NCBI GenBank assembly: GCA_021442155.1
Contig: CM038221.1
Span: forward strand, 23,869,906 to 23,933,905
Length of the DNA: 64,000 bases
Direction of reading: 5' to 3'
Origin: Cymbidium sinense
Lineage: Eukaryota > Streptophyta > Magnoliopsida > Asparagales > Orchidaceae
The notes below the pieces were generated by a model, which saw only the letters and a list, made by a program, of their open reading frames with translations, had not been told where the DNA came from and ran no database searches. Both the position numbers and the translations under genes were made by a program. Numbering within the stretch: position 1 is the first letter of the stretch; each line of letters opens with the position of its first letter. This document shows positions 23,250 through 36,072 of the stretch, in pieces.

Positions 23250-24832
23250 TGAAAACCAATCAGAATGCAATTAAAGCGTCAGAATCGCAATGTTGAAACA
23301 AACATCGATTTTGTTGACTTGAATTTGAATTTAAAATTTGAACCCACATCCAACATCTTGTAAGTGTTAAGTGGGGTTCAAATGGATTTAAAGAAGATTT
23401 AAAGATTTGATTGGAAAGAGAAATTTTTGAATATGAATCCAATTTTAACAAATTTGGGTTTGTTGAAAAATGGGTTCAAATATTTTGAGAAAGATGCTTC
23501 CATAGGTTCATGTTTTGAAATTAGATTTTGATTTGAGGCCTTTCCTTTAACAAATTTGAATATGTTAAAGTAAGGGTCAATTGGTTTTATTTTTGATTTG
23601 ATATTTTGGAATCCACTCACTTAGAATATTTGGGTATGCTAAGTGAGATGTTTGAAAATAATTGTTTTTTTTTTGCTTTGTCTTGTGAATCTTTGGTGAT
23701 TTTGAAAATTGGAGTTCCTACTTAGCAAATTTAGGTATGTTAAGTGAAGAACCCAAGTGTAATTTGTTTTTAGAAATTTTTTGAAAATAGGATTCTTAGC
23801 AAAATTTGAGTATGCTAAGAAAATCCTAAAGTGTTTCATTTATTTTAGATATTTGAATTTTGAAAAATAGGATCCTTAGCAAATTTGTGTATGCTAAGGA
23901 AATCCTAATGTGTTTCTTTTTTGGTTTTGATTTGTTTTTTTATTGAAAGTGGAGACTTCACTTTAACAAATATGCTAAAATGAAGTTCCACTTAATTTTG
24001 AAATGGAAATAATGAGCAAATTTTAGTATGCTAAAAAAAATGTGTTTAAAATTTGTGTTTTGGTTTTTGAAAATAGAGGCCCCACTTTAGCAAATTTGGT
24101 ATGCCAAAGAGTGAAGTTACAAATGTGTTTTTTAATAATTTTGTGAAATAAAAATTTCACTTAACAAATTTGAGTATGCTAAATGAAATTCCAAAGGTGT
24201 TTCAAATTTTTGTTCTTCGAATTTTTTGGAAAGGGAGGCTTCACTTTAGCAAATGGGGTATGCTAGAATGAAGTTCTAAATTTGTTTGAAATTTTGTTTT
24301 AAAAGGTGGAGACTTCACTTTAGCAAATGCAGTATGCTAAAATGAAGTTCCAAATGTATTTTTGAAAATTTTGAATTTTGAATTTGGAGACTTCACTTAG
24401 CAAATTTGAGTGTGCTAAATGAAGTTCCAAATATGTTTTGAATTTTGAAAATATGATTGTTAAGTTTTGATTTTGAAAAGAAGACTTCCATCTAACAAAT
24501 TTGGGTATATAGGAATGGAAGTGAATCTATTTTGAAATGTGAAAATTTTGTTTGTGTGTGATTATTGTTTTTTTTGAAAGAGGGAATTCCTAATCATATA
24601 TGGAATATGTTTAAGTGGGATTTCAAAATGATGTTATTTTTATTTGTGAATGAAACCTCCATTCAATAAATATGAGTATATGGAATGGAAAGGTTTCACA
24701 TGTGCTTTTAGAATGTTTTATTTCTGATTTTTTTTTGAAAGATGATTTTTCATTTTATTTTTGAAAAATGAAATCTTCATCAAAATGAAATGAGGGAAGG
24801 TGAACATTTGTGGTTTTGGAAAAGATTTTTAG

Positions 24833-24865
<33 letters not shown>

Positions 24866-25287
24866 GATTCCTACATGTAACAATTATGAGAATTATTAGA
24901 TGAGGGTGATTTAGAAAAATTTTTGTGGAAAATATTTTATTATGTACATTTTTAAAAGAGTGCTTTTTGAAAAGCAATATTTTTTTTGAAAAATTTATTT
25001 TGTCTTTATTATTTTAGATGAACCTTTCCTTATCATAAAAATGATTAGGAGGAAGTCTTTAAATATTTTCTTTTATTAGATTTTTATTTTTACCCATTGA
25101 GAATTAACGGGTTTTAAGACCAACACGGGTGAGGTCCTAAACCTAAAGATGTTGGCTAGCTTGACTTAAGGATGAAATAAGATAAGTGCCAACGGAAAGA
25201 AAATAGTCTAGGGTTCATACTAAAGTACAAACTCACTATCGATATTTAGAGACAATTATCATTGACAAAAGATGGAGAGGGAAACCA
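23250..25287 (-). repeat. Leader with array of imperfect stem-loops, copy 1
   Basis: Non-coding DNA between the primer site and the 5' ORF. From about 23600 to 24700 a unit recurs roughly every 70-80 bases: a left arm such as CTTCACTTTAGCA, a short AT-rich loop with AAATTTGAG, and a right arm such as TGCTAAAATGAAG. Arms are complementary within each unit but differ between units, for example GGATCCTTAGCA with TGCTAAGGAAATCC. The same kind of array recurs at 34380-35540. Small frames here are low-complexity shadows. Confidence 0.8.
24834..24862. repeat. (TA)n microsatellite
   Basis: An uninterrupted run of TA dinucleotides, about 14 units, inside the leader of the nested element. Confidence 0.95.
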
Positions 25288-25304
25288 TCCCCAGCGGAGT
25301 CTCC
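25288..25304 (-). other. Primer binding site, tRNA-Arg type
   Basis: The minus strand reads GGAGACTCCGCTGGGGA. It differs at two of 17 positions from GGCGACTCCACTGGGGA, the complement of the 3' end of plant tRNA-Arg(ACG) as I recall it. Ogre elements use tRNA-Arg. The site lies 8 bases from the U5 end of the LTR at 25313, which fixes the element's orientation as minus. Confidence 0.75.
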
Positions 25305-25312
25305 TGAAAATC

Positions 25313-28300
25313 TGTGGTGAAAATTATTTTTATTACATTCCTACCTTCATCTATCCTCCCTTGTTTTGGAAAAGGAGGATAAATGAAAACATAAGTATAA
25401 AAAAATATATGCCTTGTTGGGATGCCATGCAGATCCATAGATGTTCTTATTAAGGTGATCGGATATGACATTGAGGGGAGGTGTACTATCTTGAAAGATA
25501 GAAGTCACCACCATATAATGGACCTAATCACCCGAATAAGTACTCCTAAGGATGATGGGTTTGCATATATACCAGAGATTCTTCTCCTACTTTACATTGA
25601 AATGTAATGCAGAGTTTATTTTAAACTGGGTTTAAGTTCTACAGGAAATCCATAATTATATCCTAAGAAGAGATTCCTTAGAATACTCGATTAAGGTAAA
25701 TGATCATCCCAAAGATTTAAATAAGGAGGACTATCAATCGATTAGAAAAGTTCAAATGTGATTGATAAAGAGAGTTATTATCGAAATGAAGATAATTAGA
25801 GATGATGTACAGAAACCCAAGCATCTCAAACTATCCTATGGTTGGGCTTTACATTTTGAAATTGATTAGTTTTTTTATGATTTTTTTAAAAAATTTAGGC
25901 TTATGATTCTACAACACAAGATTGAAATACCTGGAGGTGAGGATTTATACTTATAACAAAGGGAGAATCAACCTCGTAACCTAAATCTAGGGAGCTTTGG
26001 GCCAAAAGCACAACTAAATCTAAAAAATGGGTATTTGGTTTGCCTCCATAAGAGAGGACAAACCACCCGACTACTTGGACTTACAACCGCCTGGGGTTGG
26101 CCGCCAACTAACTCCACCTACAATTTTAAATTCATGTAGGCAAGTCATATGCTTTATGCAAGATAGATGGACTGTTATTTATTTAGAAAGAGACTAAGTC
26201 CTTAAACTCACTCCCTAAGAGACTAGATCATGTATGGGCATGAGTAATGACCTAAATCTAATGCAATTCATATTACTTTTTATCTTCATTTTTGGATAAT
26301 CATTTTGACTGAGGCTTATAGGATTCATATGCCTAATGCATGAGAAGTAAGATTATTGGCCAAAATCAGCGAGAAGGGAGGAGCAGTATTTCCACCATAG
26401 CTCTCAAAGGTCAAGCAAAGTTTCTCTGGCAAGGGTGGAAGCCCTCCAATCAAGAGTGAAATAAGATGCATTTATACATGATGTTATAAAAGAAATACTC
26501 ATCCAGCTAAGGGGTTGCTAACTCTTTTATCTTGATTTTTAGCCTAAGCTTTAAATGAGATTATGAATTCTTTATTTTAATTTTGAATTGTTAAATTTGG
26601 TAGAAGATTTATTTTTCTCTAAGAGCCTAATCATCATCCAGGTCATACATCAAGCAAGAAAGAAACTAAGAAAAGGATGTCATCTTAATGCACAAGCTAA
26701 ACAAATCATCAATCAAATTATAAAGCTAACGTGAAAGAATAAGAGGCCATTTATGATCGGGCACCATAAACAAAAAAAACAAATTAGTAGCTCTACCTTA
26801 TATAACCCATATTATAAAAGAATTAAATATAATTAAGTAAGGAATTCATTGTTATGGGAGGTCTTCAAGCTTCATTTCTTCATTCTTCTTTTCTTCTTTC
26901 TTCTTTAACTCCTTCTCCTGAATGGTTGGAAGGTGGATGCTCTAAAAGCTTCACATGGTATATAAGGCATGATCTTATATCCAATGCTCATCTTAATCTC
27001 CATAATAATCATTCCAAAATTCTAATTGCAAAAATTATATGAAAAAGGGAAATGGAAATCTAATTAACACCTGTAAAATATAGATTAGCTAAAATAAACC
27101 ATACAAATCCCAAGCATGTATATTAGACTTAATACCCCACAGATGGGTGACTAAACCCCCCTGACCTATTGGATTATGCTTAGGGGTATAAGCACCGCAT
27201 AACAAAAAATATTTATTTATTACAGACCTTAAGCACAATCCTCATAGAAGATAATGATTAAACTAAATCATCCTGCCATTTAGTCTACGCACATACACCC
27301 TAACATCTAGTCTAAAACATTACATCACAAAATAAAAGAAAAATATCAAATCATGCACCATGCTAACCTAAAGCTAGAAGTGGTGACTTAATCTAATGTG
27401 TGTGCCTTTAAGGTTTGTGTGGTATGCTTAGCTATGGCTTTAAGTTAGAATTTTTTAAGTGTGAAGAATGTTCAACTTAGACGAGGGTTTCATTTAAATT
27501 TTTTAGATATTTTGGGGTTGATTTTATTTTATGTTTTGATTAGGTCCAAGTGAATCCTACAGTTAACTACTACGTTATAAAAAGAGGGAAAGAGAAGAAA
27601 ACTTCTCTTTCCTTCCCTAATCTAAGTAACTTATAAAGTGGATTCATGTTTTAATATTATTTAGTGAATGCTTTATTATTTATTTTAATTAATCCTAAGT
27701 TTAGATGAACACTAAACAAACCTATTCAAAAGAAAGACATTTTAAGATTAAGTAAAGTGAATTAAATTCATAAAATCACATCAATCATTTCTTTCCCAAC
27801 ATGTAACATAACATGCATATGAATGAATCATATATACATACAAATGGAAATGTTTAGCACTTTATGATGAATGCTAAGTGATTTAAGAAAATTTGAATGT
27901 TTATGATACATGATTTTCATTAAAAAAAGGGGTTCTTATCCAATTTTCATGCACATACACATGAATGTATAAAAGGCATAAGTGAGTACGACAGTTAGCA
28001 CCAGGTGTAAGGTACAAGACTACTTAGGTCCACTTGCAACCCCTGTTGACTAATATACCACTTTCCTTAAATACAAGCATATGTATAAAAGAAATGAATG
28101 GAAAAGAAAGGATGCAAAAAGTTATACTTGATTGCTTGATTTGTTTATGCAATTTGTATGTGTGAATATGAGGATTCTTCTTAGGTTATAACATGGAGTG
28201 GGATAAGAATAGATTTAAGCAAGTGTTATGTTCTTTTAAAAGAACTATACACTTTACAAATCTTACCCTAGTCCATGTTAATAGGAAAGAAAGAAAACAA

Positions 28301-31300
28301 ACATAAGACATATTTTTATATTCACATGAAAAATTATAAGTAAACTATAAGTAGCACACTTTCAATTTTGGTAATTGATTCATATATTTTAAAAATAATT
28401 TGGATTTAATAGTGATAATAACTACTCATATTTCTATTTTAGCCAAAACATGCAATTTGACATAAAGAAAATATTTTCATTTTCATTTTATTTTTGAAAA
28501 GCATGAATGCATGAAATCCATATGAAATACAAATTTAGCATACTAGAAAAGAAATCAAGTTATGAAAGCAAGTAAACACATTCACCCTAATTAATTCCTA
28601 AAGAAAATCTTATGAAATAAGAAAGCTTAAAGCAAATCAAATTATTTTTAAAGAAGGTTTGATTTTGTTTTTAAGTTTGATCTAATTTGAGAAATGTGAG
28701 ATGAGTTTGCTGTTCTTAACCCATTGCCACATGTGTTTGATATTCAAATTCAATTTTTAGATGATTAGATTCATTTTATGCTTTGATTAGGTTAAGGTGT
28801 ACATTAAGTGTGTTAATTACCCCTTGCCTATACCATCTTAGTATAACTAATCAAATAATTATGAGCCAATGAGATGACATAAAATCTCACAAGAAATTTA
28901 AATTTGTAATGCACCTAAGAAGAAAAGGGCCTAATGCAAGTTGGCTCATGATTAACGATTAATTAAACTAAGGGGTTTAAGCTTAAGTACTTTCAAAAAC
29001 CCTTGTCACACATGTGAATTAGATTTTTGATTTTATTAATGTACATAGGCTCTTAAACACCTTAGAATCTATCCAATATAGATTAATTAAGTTCTGGAAG
29101 GTTTTAGAATTTTTATGAAATTAATTAAGGGGGTAATTAGTAGATTAACCCTCAATTAATAATGGATTAAGGAAAAAAAAGGGGGTTTATAGAATATCTT
29201 AAGGAAGGTATCCGAAAATTATTCCCTAAACCTCACATTCACTAATTGACTCAATTAGAGGGTTAAACCACTAATTATGCCCTTAATTAAGCTTAATTAC
29301 ATTAAGGGAGTGATTAAGGAATGAACTAGCAATTCTCTTAATTAAGCCACCAATAAATCCAAAGAAAATTAGGGGATGTATGAGTCATTACACTAATCAA
29401 GCACAAAAAGTTTGGGATTAATTAGAGGAGTGATTAAAGTGTAATTAACAAAATAACATTCCTAATAAAACCCAAATTCAAAGAAAAATACTATTCAAAT
29501 TCTATTAAAATTAATTTTAAAATATTCTATGTTCAATTATCTTTCATATGCAATTTATTTCATATTTTTTTATTATCTACACTTAGATATGAATTTTAGA
29601 AGATTTGGTGATTAATTAGAAATTAAATAATCCCTAATTATATTATTAATCCGCCACACATGTGCCAAGCGATGTTCTTTACATGTGGTGTTATCGAATT
29701 GGGTACTTAACCCATCACATCATAGAGCCGCATGATAAAAGCCTCACCATCCGATCAAGGATCAAGATTAAAGCCATGATTTGGAGGGAATATATGGATA
29801 TTACACATTTTAATCTTAACCGTCCATCCAAAATGCGTAGATGGATGACCAGAGATTCAACCTTGTCGTTCTTTATGAGCCATGGAGACTATCCATGTTT
29901 AAAGCCATGATCTGAGCTTAATTGAGCTCGGATTGGGATGAAACTCAACCCACACCACCAATAGCTAAGATTCTATGGATTAACATTCACTTTCACAAAT
30001 CTCTAAACCATAGCTAGATTAAGCTCAAAAAGCTAACCTGAGGTGATGAGGTGCTCGACTTGGAAAATCTTCATCTTGAGACAAAAGCTTTGAAGGTTTG
30101 AGCCTTGAAATTGAGTGGATGCTTCTATGGACCAACTCCCTTTCCATGAGCTCAATCTCAAGATGGCCTCCTTTTGCCTTAGGAACTTAAGAAAGAGCTG
30201 ATTCTTTTGAGGGAGTGTGCAAAGGGAATTGCACTGATTTTGAGTGTGGAGTGAATTTGATTTTCGGTCGAGCTCCCCTATTTTCACACTATGAAAATTG
30301 AGAAGATTAAGTTTGATCTCACTCTAAGAAGCTTAAGGAGGCTAAGAAATAACTTCTCTAACCTCCCAAGGTTTAATCAAATTGAGGAATGTTAGAATCA
30401 AATGAAATTGGGGGAGTATACCCCGAGAAATTGATGGCCAAAGCTTTCCATGACATTTTTGATCAGTTGCCTTAATTTAGTTGGTTTGTCATGCTATTTT
30501 GAATTACATGTGGTTCAGTTTTAACAAGGGAAGAAGTGGGTGAGGTAGCCATGTGCTTGAATAGAGTGGAAGCACGATTCCCATGTGGCCATTTCAAAGC
30601 ATATGCTCAGTTTGGCCATTGGGCTAGGTTGGGCTGAACCAAGCCCATTGGGTTGGGTGCACCACACTCCCTAGTGTTCATTTGATCCACTAAAAGAGTG
30701 TCAAGTATGAAGAGGAATTGACCAAATTCCTAATAGATTTGATTTTTTCTATGGCCTACTGGGTAAAATGGTCATTTGGGTTTTAGTTTGCATATTTGAT
30801 ATGATGAGAGAATAGGTTTGGCCAAGTTTCATTGAATTTGGAGTTGGTTTGATATTTGGCTCATGTTGACCCATTTAGGTCAAAATGGGTCAACTTAAGT
30901 CAAGTTAACCAAATGGTTAAATTGGGTCAAACCAAGGGTTAGATCAAGTTCATATGACCATTTGAAATGTTTTGGTGACTTTATTTTGATCCAATTTGGT
31001 TTATATTTGGTTTTATTTCAATTGAGTTCATTTAGGTCAAATGGGTCAAGTTGACCAAATTGACCCATCTGACCTATTTGGGTTAGGGGTTGGTTCGTTT
31101 GGTGGTCATATGAAATGGATTGGTATCTTTGTTTCCAATCAATTTTGGTTAAGTTTGAATTTGGCTCAATTTGACCCTTTTGGTCAAGTTGGGTTCATGG
31201 TTAATTGGGCTAGGTTGGGTCTGTTAGCCAATTGGGGCTTTGTTCAAGTTTAACAATCATTTTGGAATGAACTTGACCCATTTGTTTCAACTAATTTGGC

Positions 31301-32823
31301 TTAGATCAAGTTTTGATATATTTTAATTTTTTATGTCAAATTAGGTCAACTTGGGTCAAGTGGCCAATTGGGCTAGGTTAGTCTCAAATGTTGACATAGT
31401 CAAGTTCAAACATTGATCATGAATGAACTTAGATCATTGGTTTCAATCAATTTGGCCTATGGTAAATTTTGGCTATGTTGGATTTCATTTTGGCTAAGTG
31501 TTGACTTGGTCAACCCTTAGGTTTGACTTTGACCCAATTTGATTGATCATCTCATGATGAGGTTCTGTGGGGTTTAGTCAATCCAATTTTGGTTAGGATT
31601 AGAATTTGGCTCATAAGGGTACTTTAGGTCACTTTGGGTCAAGTGAGCCTAAGTGGGTCAAATGACTTGGTCAAGCTTAATTTGAGTTTGATTGAACTTG
31701 TATGGACTTATGATTGAAATATAAATCCATTTTGGTTTGAAGTCAAATGAGTTTTGATTCATTTGACAATTTCAAGTTCAAAGGGTGAACATGAGTTTGA
31801 GTTGGGTTTAATTTTTTAGTTGAGTTTTGGTTAAGTGATTGAAGTTTATGTTTAAATTTGGATTCATGATTGAAGGATTGATTGAATCATGAAGAAAAAT
31901 CAAGAGTTTAGCTTGATTTGAAATTGATTTGGTTAAGTTCAAGAGTTTGACTTGAATTTTGAATTTGAGTTTGAGTTTTTGGATTTTGATTTTTGTTTGA
32001 ATTTATATTTCATTTATAAATGTGAATATAAATGAGAATATAAATTGTTTATGAGAAAATTTCAAGGATTTGAAGTGATTTGAACATGACGTAGGCTAAA
32101 TCCTTAAGAGAGGATTAAAGGACTTAGAAAAGATTTCAAATTTTGGATTTGAATTTTGGATTTAGTTTGATTGATTTGAATTTATATTTCATTTATATAT
32201 GTGAATATAAATGAGAATATAAATGAGTTGTGAGAAAATTTCATGAATTTGTATTGATTTATATTTAATTTAGGCTAAGTCCTTAAGAGGGAATTAAAGA
32301 CTTAGAAAATATTTGGAATTTGGAATTTCAATTTGGAATTTGATTTGATTGATTTGAATTTTTATTTCATTTTTATATGTGAATGTAAATGAGAATATAA
32401 ATGAGTTATGTGAAAATTTCATGAATTTGAATTGATTTAGATTTGATTTAAGCTGAGTCCATGAGAGGGGGTCAAAGGACTTAGGCAAGATTTGGAATTT
32501 GGAATTGAATTTTGGATTTCAATCACATGGTATTGACTTGAGTTTGGAGAAAATCAAATGAGATTGATTTGAGTTTGAGAAAATCATAGATTGATTTGGA
32601 ATTTGACTTGAAGGAAGGAAGGTGAGGAATGGTTCAAAGACCCTAACCCCTAAGGCATGACCTATTCCTATGGCTAACTCTTTAAGTCTCTAGGGCTTGA
32701 GTGTCCACCTAATCACTAGATGTGTCTTAAGACTAAGGAACTCTTAAAGTCTAAGAGAAACCCTATGTCTAAAATGAAGGAGTTGAGAGCCCATCCTAAA
32801 AATGAGGGCAATAGTTATGAAGT
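25313..32823 (-). repeat. 5' LTR of the nested relative
   Basis: An LTR of 7.51 kb running from TGTGGTGAAAA at 25313 (U5 end) to GAGGGCAATA at 32823 (U3 end). It is colinear with the other LTRs but clearly more diverged from 5495-12383 and 36073-41209 than those two are from each other. It includes a TTGACC/GGTCAA-rich zone (30850-31700) and three units of 180 bp near 32000, 32180 and 32360, each holding an AT-rich hairpin. Its right end cuts a second 5' coding fragment. A matching 3' LTR is not present in the window. Confidence 0.82.
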
Positions 32824-34197
32824 GCTAAAACAACTGCTAGAAAATCCTCAAGTTGCTTCCCCATCCTATCTATTTGTTCATTCTTTTGCTTTAGTTGCTG
32901 ACAGAGGTGTTGGGTTGAGTAGGTTGTGTCTTCCTGCTCAGCCACATCCACCTTCCAAAGTTTCCTGATCATGAAGAAGAGAACCCCTGGTATCTACCAT
33001 GTGAACTCCCGTTGAATCCTCTAGCAGATTATCCTCGTTAGGATCAAAACTGACCTTTTCATTCTCTAAATCAGACCAGACATATCCTAAGATTTTCTTC
33101 TTCTCCATTAGATATTATGCCACAATGTCATCTAGGGAACGGTTTAACTGAACAAGTACAAAAGATCGAGGCTGACCGGTAGTATGATCATTATCATGAA
33201 CAGAAATGCATCTAACTTCTACTACTGCTGGAGAGCTAACCCTATGAGGGCTACCCTCGCTAGAAGAGAGATGCTCCTGGCTATCACTGGATCTTGATGA
33301 AGTGGTACTCCTAGGAGGATCTACGATCATGAGGACAACTAAACTATCTCCTCCTCCTTCTACTGTTGTAATCTCCATAGTCTGCTGAGGTGGTGGTGGT
33401 GATGGGACGACTACGATACTCAAAGGTCGCCATTCCTTCTTCACGATAACTCAGGCAGAAGGTCGAGTAGAAGAGCTTGGCCTCGCCACAGTAGGCGGCA
33501 TAGAGGGAACGAGATCTCTTGGTCTTAGTCAGATCACCAATGAGGTTCTCTTCTCCCTGGATGCAACCTTCATGGACTTTGGTGGAATAGTAGATGCTGG
33601 AACATGTACAGGAGATGGTGGACGTGGGGTAGAGCGGTGTGGTGGAGGCACCACCGACTCTCTCTAAATAGGAGCTCCTCTCCTATGATGGGTAGTCCTC
33701 ATCAATAAGATGATATCAGTATCATCAACGTTGGTAGCACACTGATCAGGAAAGTCCATAAGTGCGGAGGCCATTGACTATCGGTTGTACCTTCGTCTCT
33801 CTCCGCTAGTGACATGAACTGATGTATGGGCCTCCTTAACCCTCTCCTATCTAATCTATCTATCCACACTATGGGGGATAATTAATCTCAAATCAAATTG
33901 AGCCCCAGACTCTAATCGTCCGTAGGCTCCACCAACTCGGTGAAGAACTATACTCAGGCTGGCATACAACCTCCTCCTCTCACTGATAGGAGCCTGAAAA
34001 TGAACTATTGGCAGAGGCAAAGCTGAAATCCTCCTAACAACCTCTCTATTAGATATAGAGAGTGGGTAATACCTATTCTCCAAAATGAGAGGATACACTA
34101 CCCTGGGTGACTCCTCCACAGCAGCTTGAGAAACTGCTTCCAACTCACTCGCTATGTGAGTGTGATACCGCTTGATCATGTTACCCACACTTAACAA
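32824..34197 (-). pseudogene. 5' coding region (ORF1 / Gag N-terminus), copy 2, truncated
   Basis: The minus strand starts near 34197 (MLSVGNMIKRYHTH...) and continues through GAQFDLRLIIP, THHRRGAPI, a Pro-rich stretch and KEWRPLSIVVVPSPPPPQQ (33115-33444). It ends in a Gln/Lys-rich, probably coiled-coil segment (QHLCQQLKQKNEQIDRMGKQ) that runs directly into the LTR end at 32823. It matches copy 1 at 22068-22850. Stops interrupt at least three places that are open in copy 1. It belongs to the element whose 5' LTR is 36073-41209 and is cut by the nested LTR. Confidence 0.7.
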
Positions 34198-36046
34198 CTT
34201 GAAAATTTTAAGTAGGGCTCAAATGAATTTGGAAGAGAGATTTTGGAATTGATTGGAAAGGAGATTTTTGAATGTTGAATTCATTTTCAACAAATTTGTG
34301 TATGTTGAAAATGAGTTCAAGAGTTTTTGGAGAGATTGATGCTTCCATAGGTTCATATTTGAAATTGATTTTTGAGTTTGATGACCCTTCATTTAAGAAA
34401 TTTTAGTATGTTAAATTAAAGGGTCAACTATTTGATTGATTTGTGATTTTTTGGAATGTACTCGCTTAGCAAATTTAAGTATGCTAGGTGAGGTGTTTGA
34501 AAAAAATTTCTCTTTTTGCTTATTTTGAATCATGTGTGAATTTGAGAATGGAATCCTCACTTAGCAAATTTGAGTATCTAAATGAAGAATCTAAGTGTTT
34601 TGTTTTTTTGAAAAGAGGATACTTAGCAAATTTGGTATGATAAGTAAAAAATTCATGTGTTTTATTGTTGATTTTGTGATTTTTGAAAAGAGGATTCTTA
34701 GCAAATTTAGGTATATTATGGAAATCCAATTGCATTTTTAATTTGAAAAGTGGATCTTCACTTAGAAAATTTGAGTATGCTAAATGAAAGATCCAAATGT
34801 TGTTTGAATTTTTTATTTTTGATTTTGAAAAGTGGATCTTCACTTAGCAAATTTGAGTATGCTAAATGAAAGATCCAAATGTGTTTCATATTTGTGATTT
34901 TGATTTTAAAAAGTGGATCTTCACTTAGCAAATTTGGGCATGCTAAATGAAAGATCCAAATGTGTTTTGAATTTTTGAAAAGATGGTTTTTGATTTTGTT
35001 TTGAAAATGAAATCTTCATTCAAACAATTGAATGAGTTTGTTCATTTGTGCTTTTTTAAAAAATTATTGTTGATTTTGATTTTGAAAATGAAGTCTTCAT
35101 CAAAATGAATTAAGTGAAGATGTTCATTTGTGCTTTTGGAAAATATGATTGTTGGATTTAATTTTTGAAAGTGAAATCTTCCTCAAAATGAATTGAGTAA
35201 AGAAGTTCATTTGTGCTTTTGGAAAAATATGATTGTTGATTTTATTTTTGAAAAGAGATTGTTGATTTTATTTTGGAAAGTGAAATCCTCATTCAATAAA
35301 TTGAATGAGGAAGTTCACTTGTGTTTTCTTTTTTTTAAAAAAAGATGATTATTGATTTTATTTCTGAAAATGAAATCTTCATCAAAAATGAATTGAGTGA
35401 AGATGCTCATTTATGCTTTTGGAAAATATGATTGTTGATTTTATTTTGAAAAATGAAATCCTCATTCCATAAATTAAACGAGGAAGTTTACTTGTGCTTT
35501 TTGAAAAGGATGATTATGGATTTTATGGTTGAAAGTAAAATATCCATCAAAATGAATGGAGTGAAGATGTTCATTTGTGCTTTTGGAAAAAAAAATTATT
35601 ATTGATTTTATTTTTGGAATGATCCAACATATAACAATTATAAAGATTGTTAGATGAGGGTGATTTAGAAAATTTTTTGTGCAAACATTTTATTATGTGC
35701 ATTTTGAAAAAGTGCTTTTTTGGAAATATATGTTTTCATAAAGGATTTATTTTTCTTTATTTTCTGGAATGAACCTTACCTTACCATAGAAATGGCAAGA
35801 AGGAAGTCTTTAGTTATTTATTTTTCATTAAATTTTTATTTTTACGTATTGGAGAACCCAATAGGACTTTTAATACCTACACGGAGTGAGGTCCTAAGAC
35901 CTAAAGGATGTTGGCTAGCTTAGCTTAAGGATGAAATAAAGTATGTGCCAACGAAAAAGAAGAATAGTCTTGGGTTTATATGAAATACAAACCCACTATC
36001 GATACTTGGAGACAATGATATTTATCAAAGATGGAGAGAGGAACCC
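34198..36046 (-). repeat. Leader with array of imperfect stem-loops, copy 2
   Basis: Same design as the leader at 23250-25287. Units with TTAGCAAATTTGAGTATGCTAA cores recur from about 34385 to 34960, three nearly identical near 34755, 34845 and 34925. A second unit type (GAAATCTTCATCAAAATGAA) recurs to 35560. The region ends with the conserved GGAGACAATGATA to primer-site segment. Non-coding. Confidence 0.8.
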
Positions 36047-36063
36047 TCCCCAGCAGAGTCACT
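36047..36063 (-). other. Decayed primer binding site
   Basis: The minus strand reads AGTGACTCTGCTGGGGA, 13 of 17 matches to the expected tRNA-Arg primer site and located 9 bases before the LTR at 36073. The flanking GATGGAGAG and the preceding leader match the site at 25288. Two of the mismatches fit C-to-T decay. Confidence 0.65.
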
Positions 36064-36072
36064 AGAAAAATT

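Noticed and set aside
23600..24700. Regularly spaced palindromic repeats, at first sight like a CRISPR array
   Set aside because: Units vary in sequence, spacers are not unique fixed-length segments, no cas genes exist, and the region is the leader of a plant retrotransposon.
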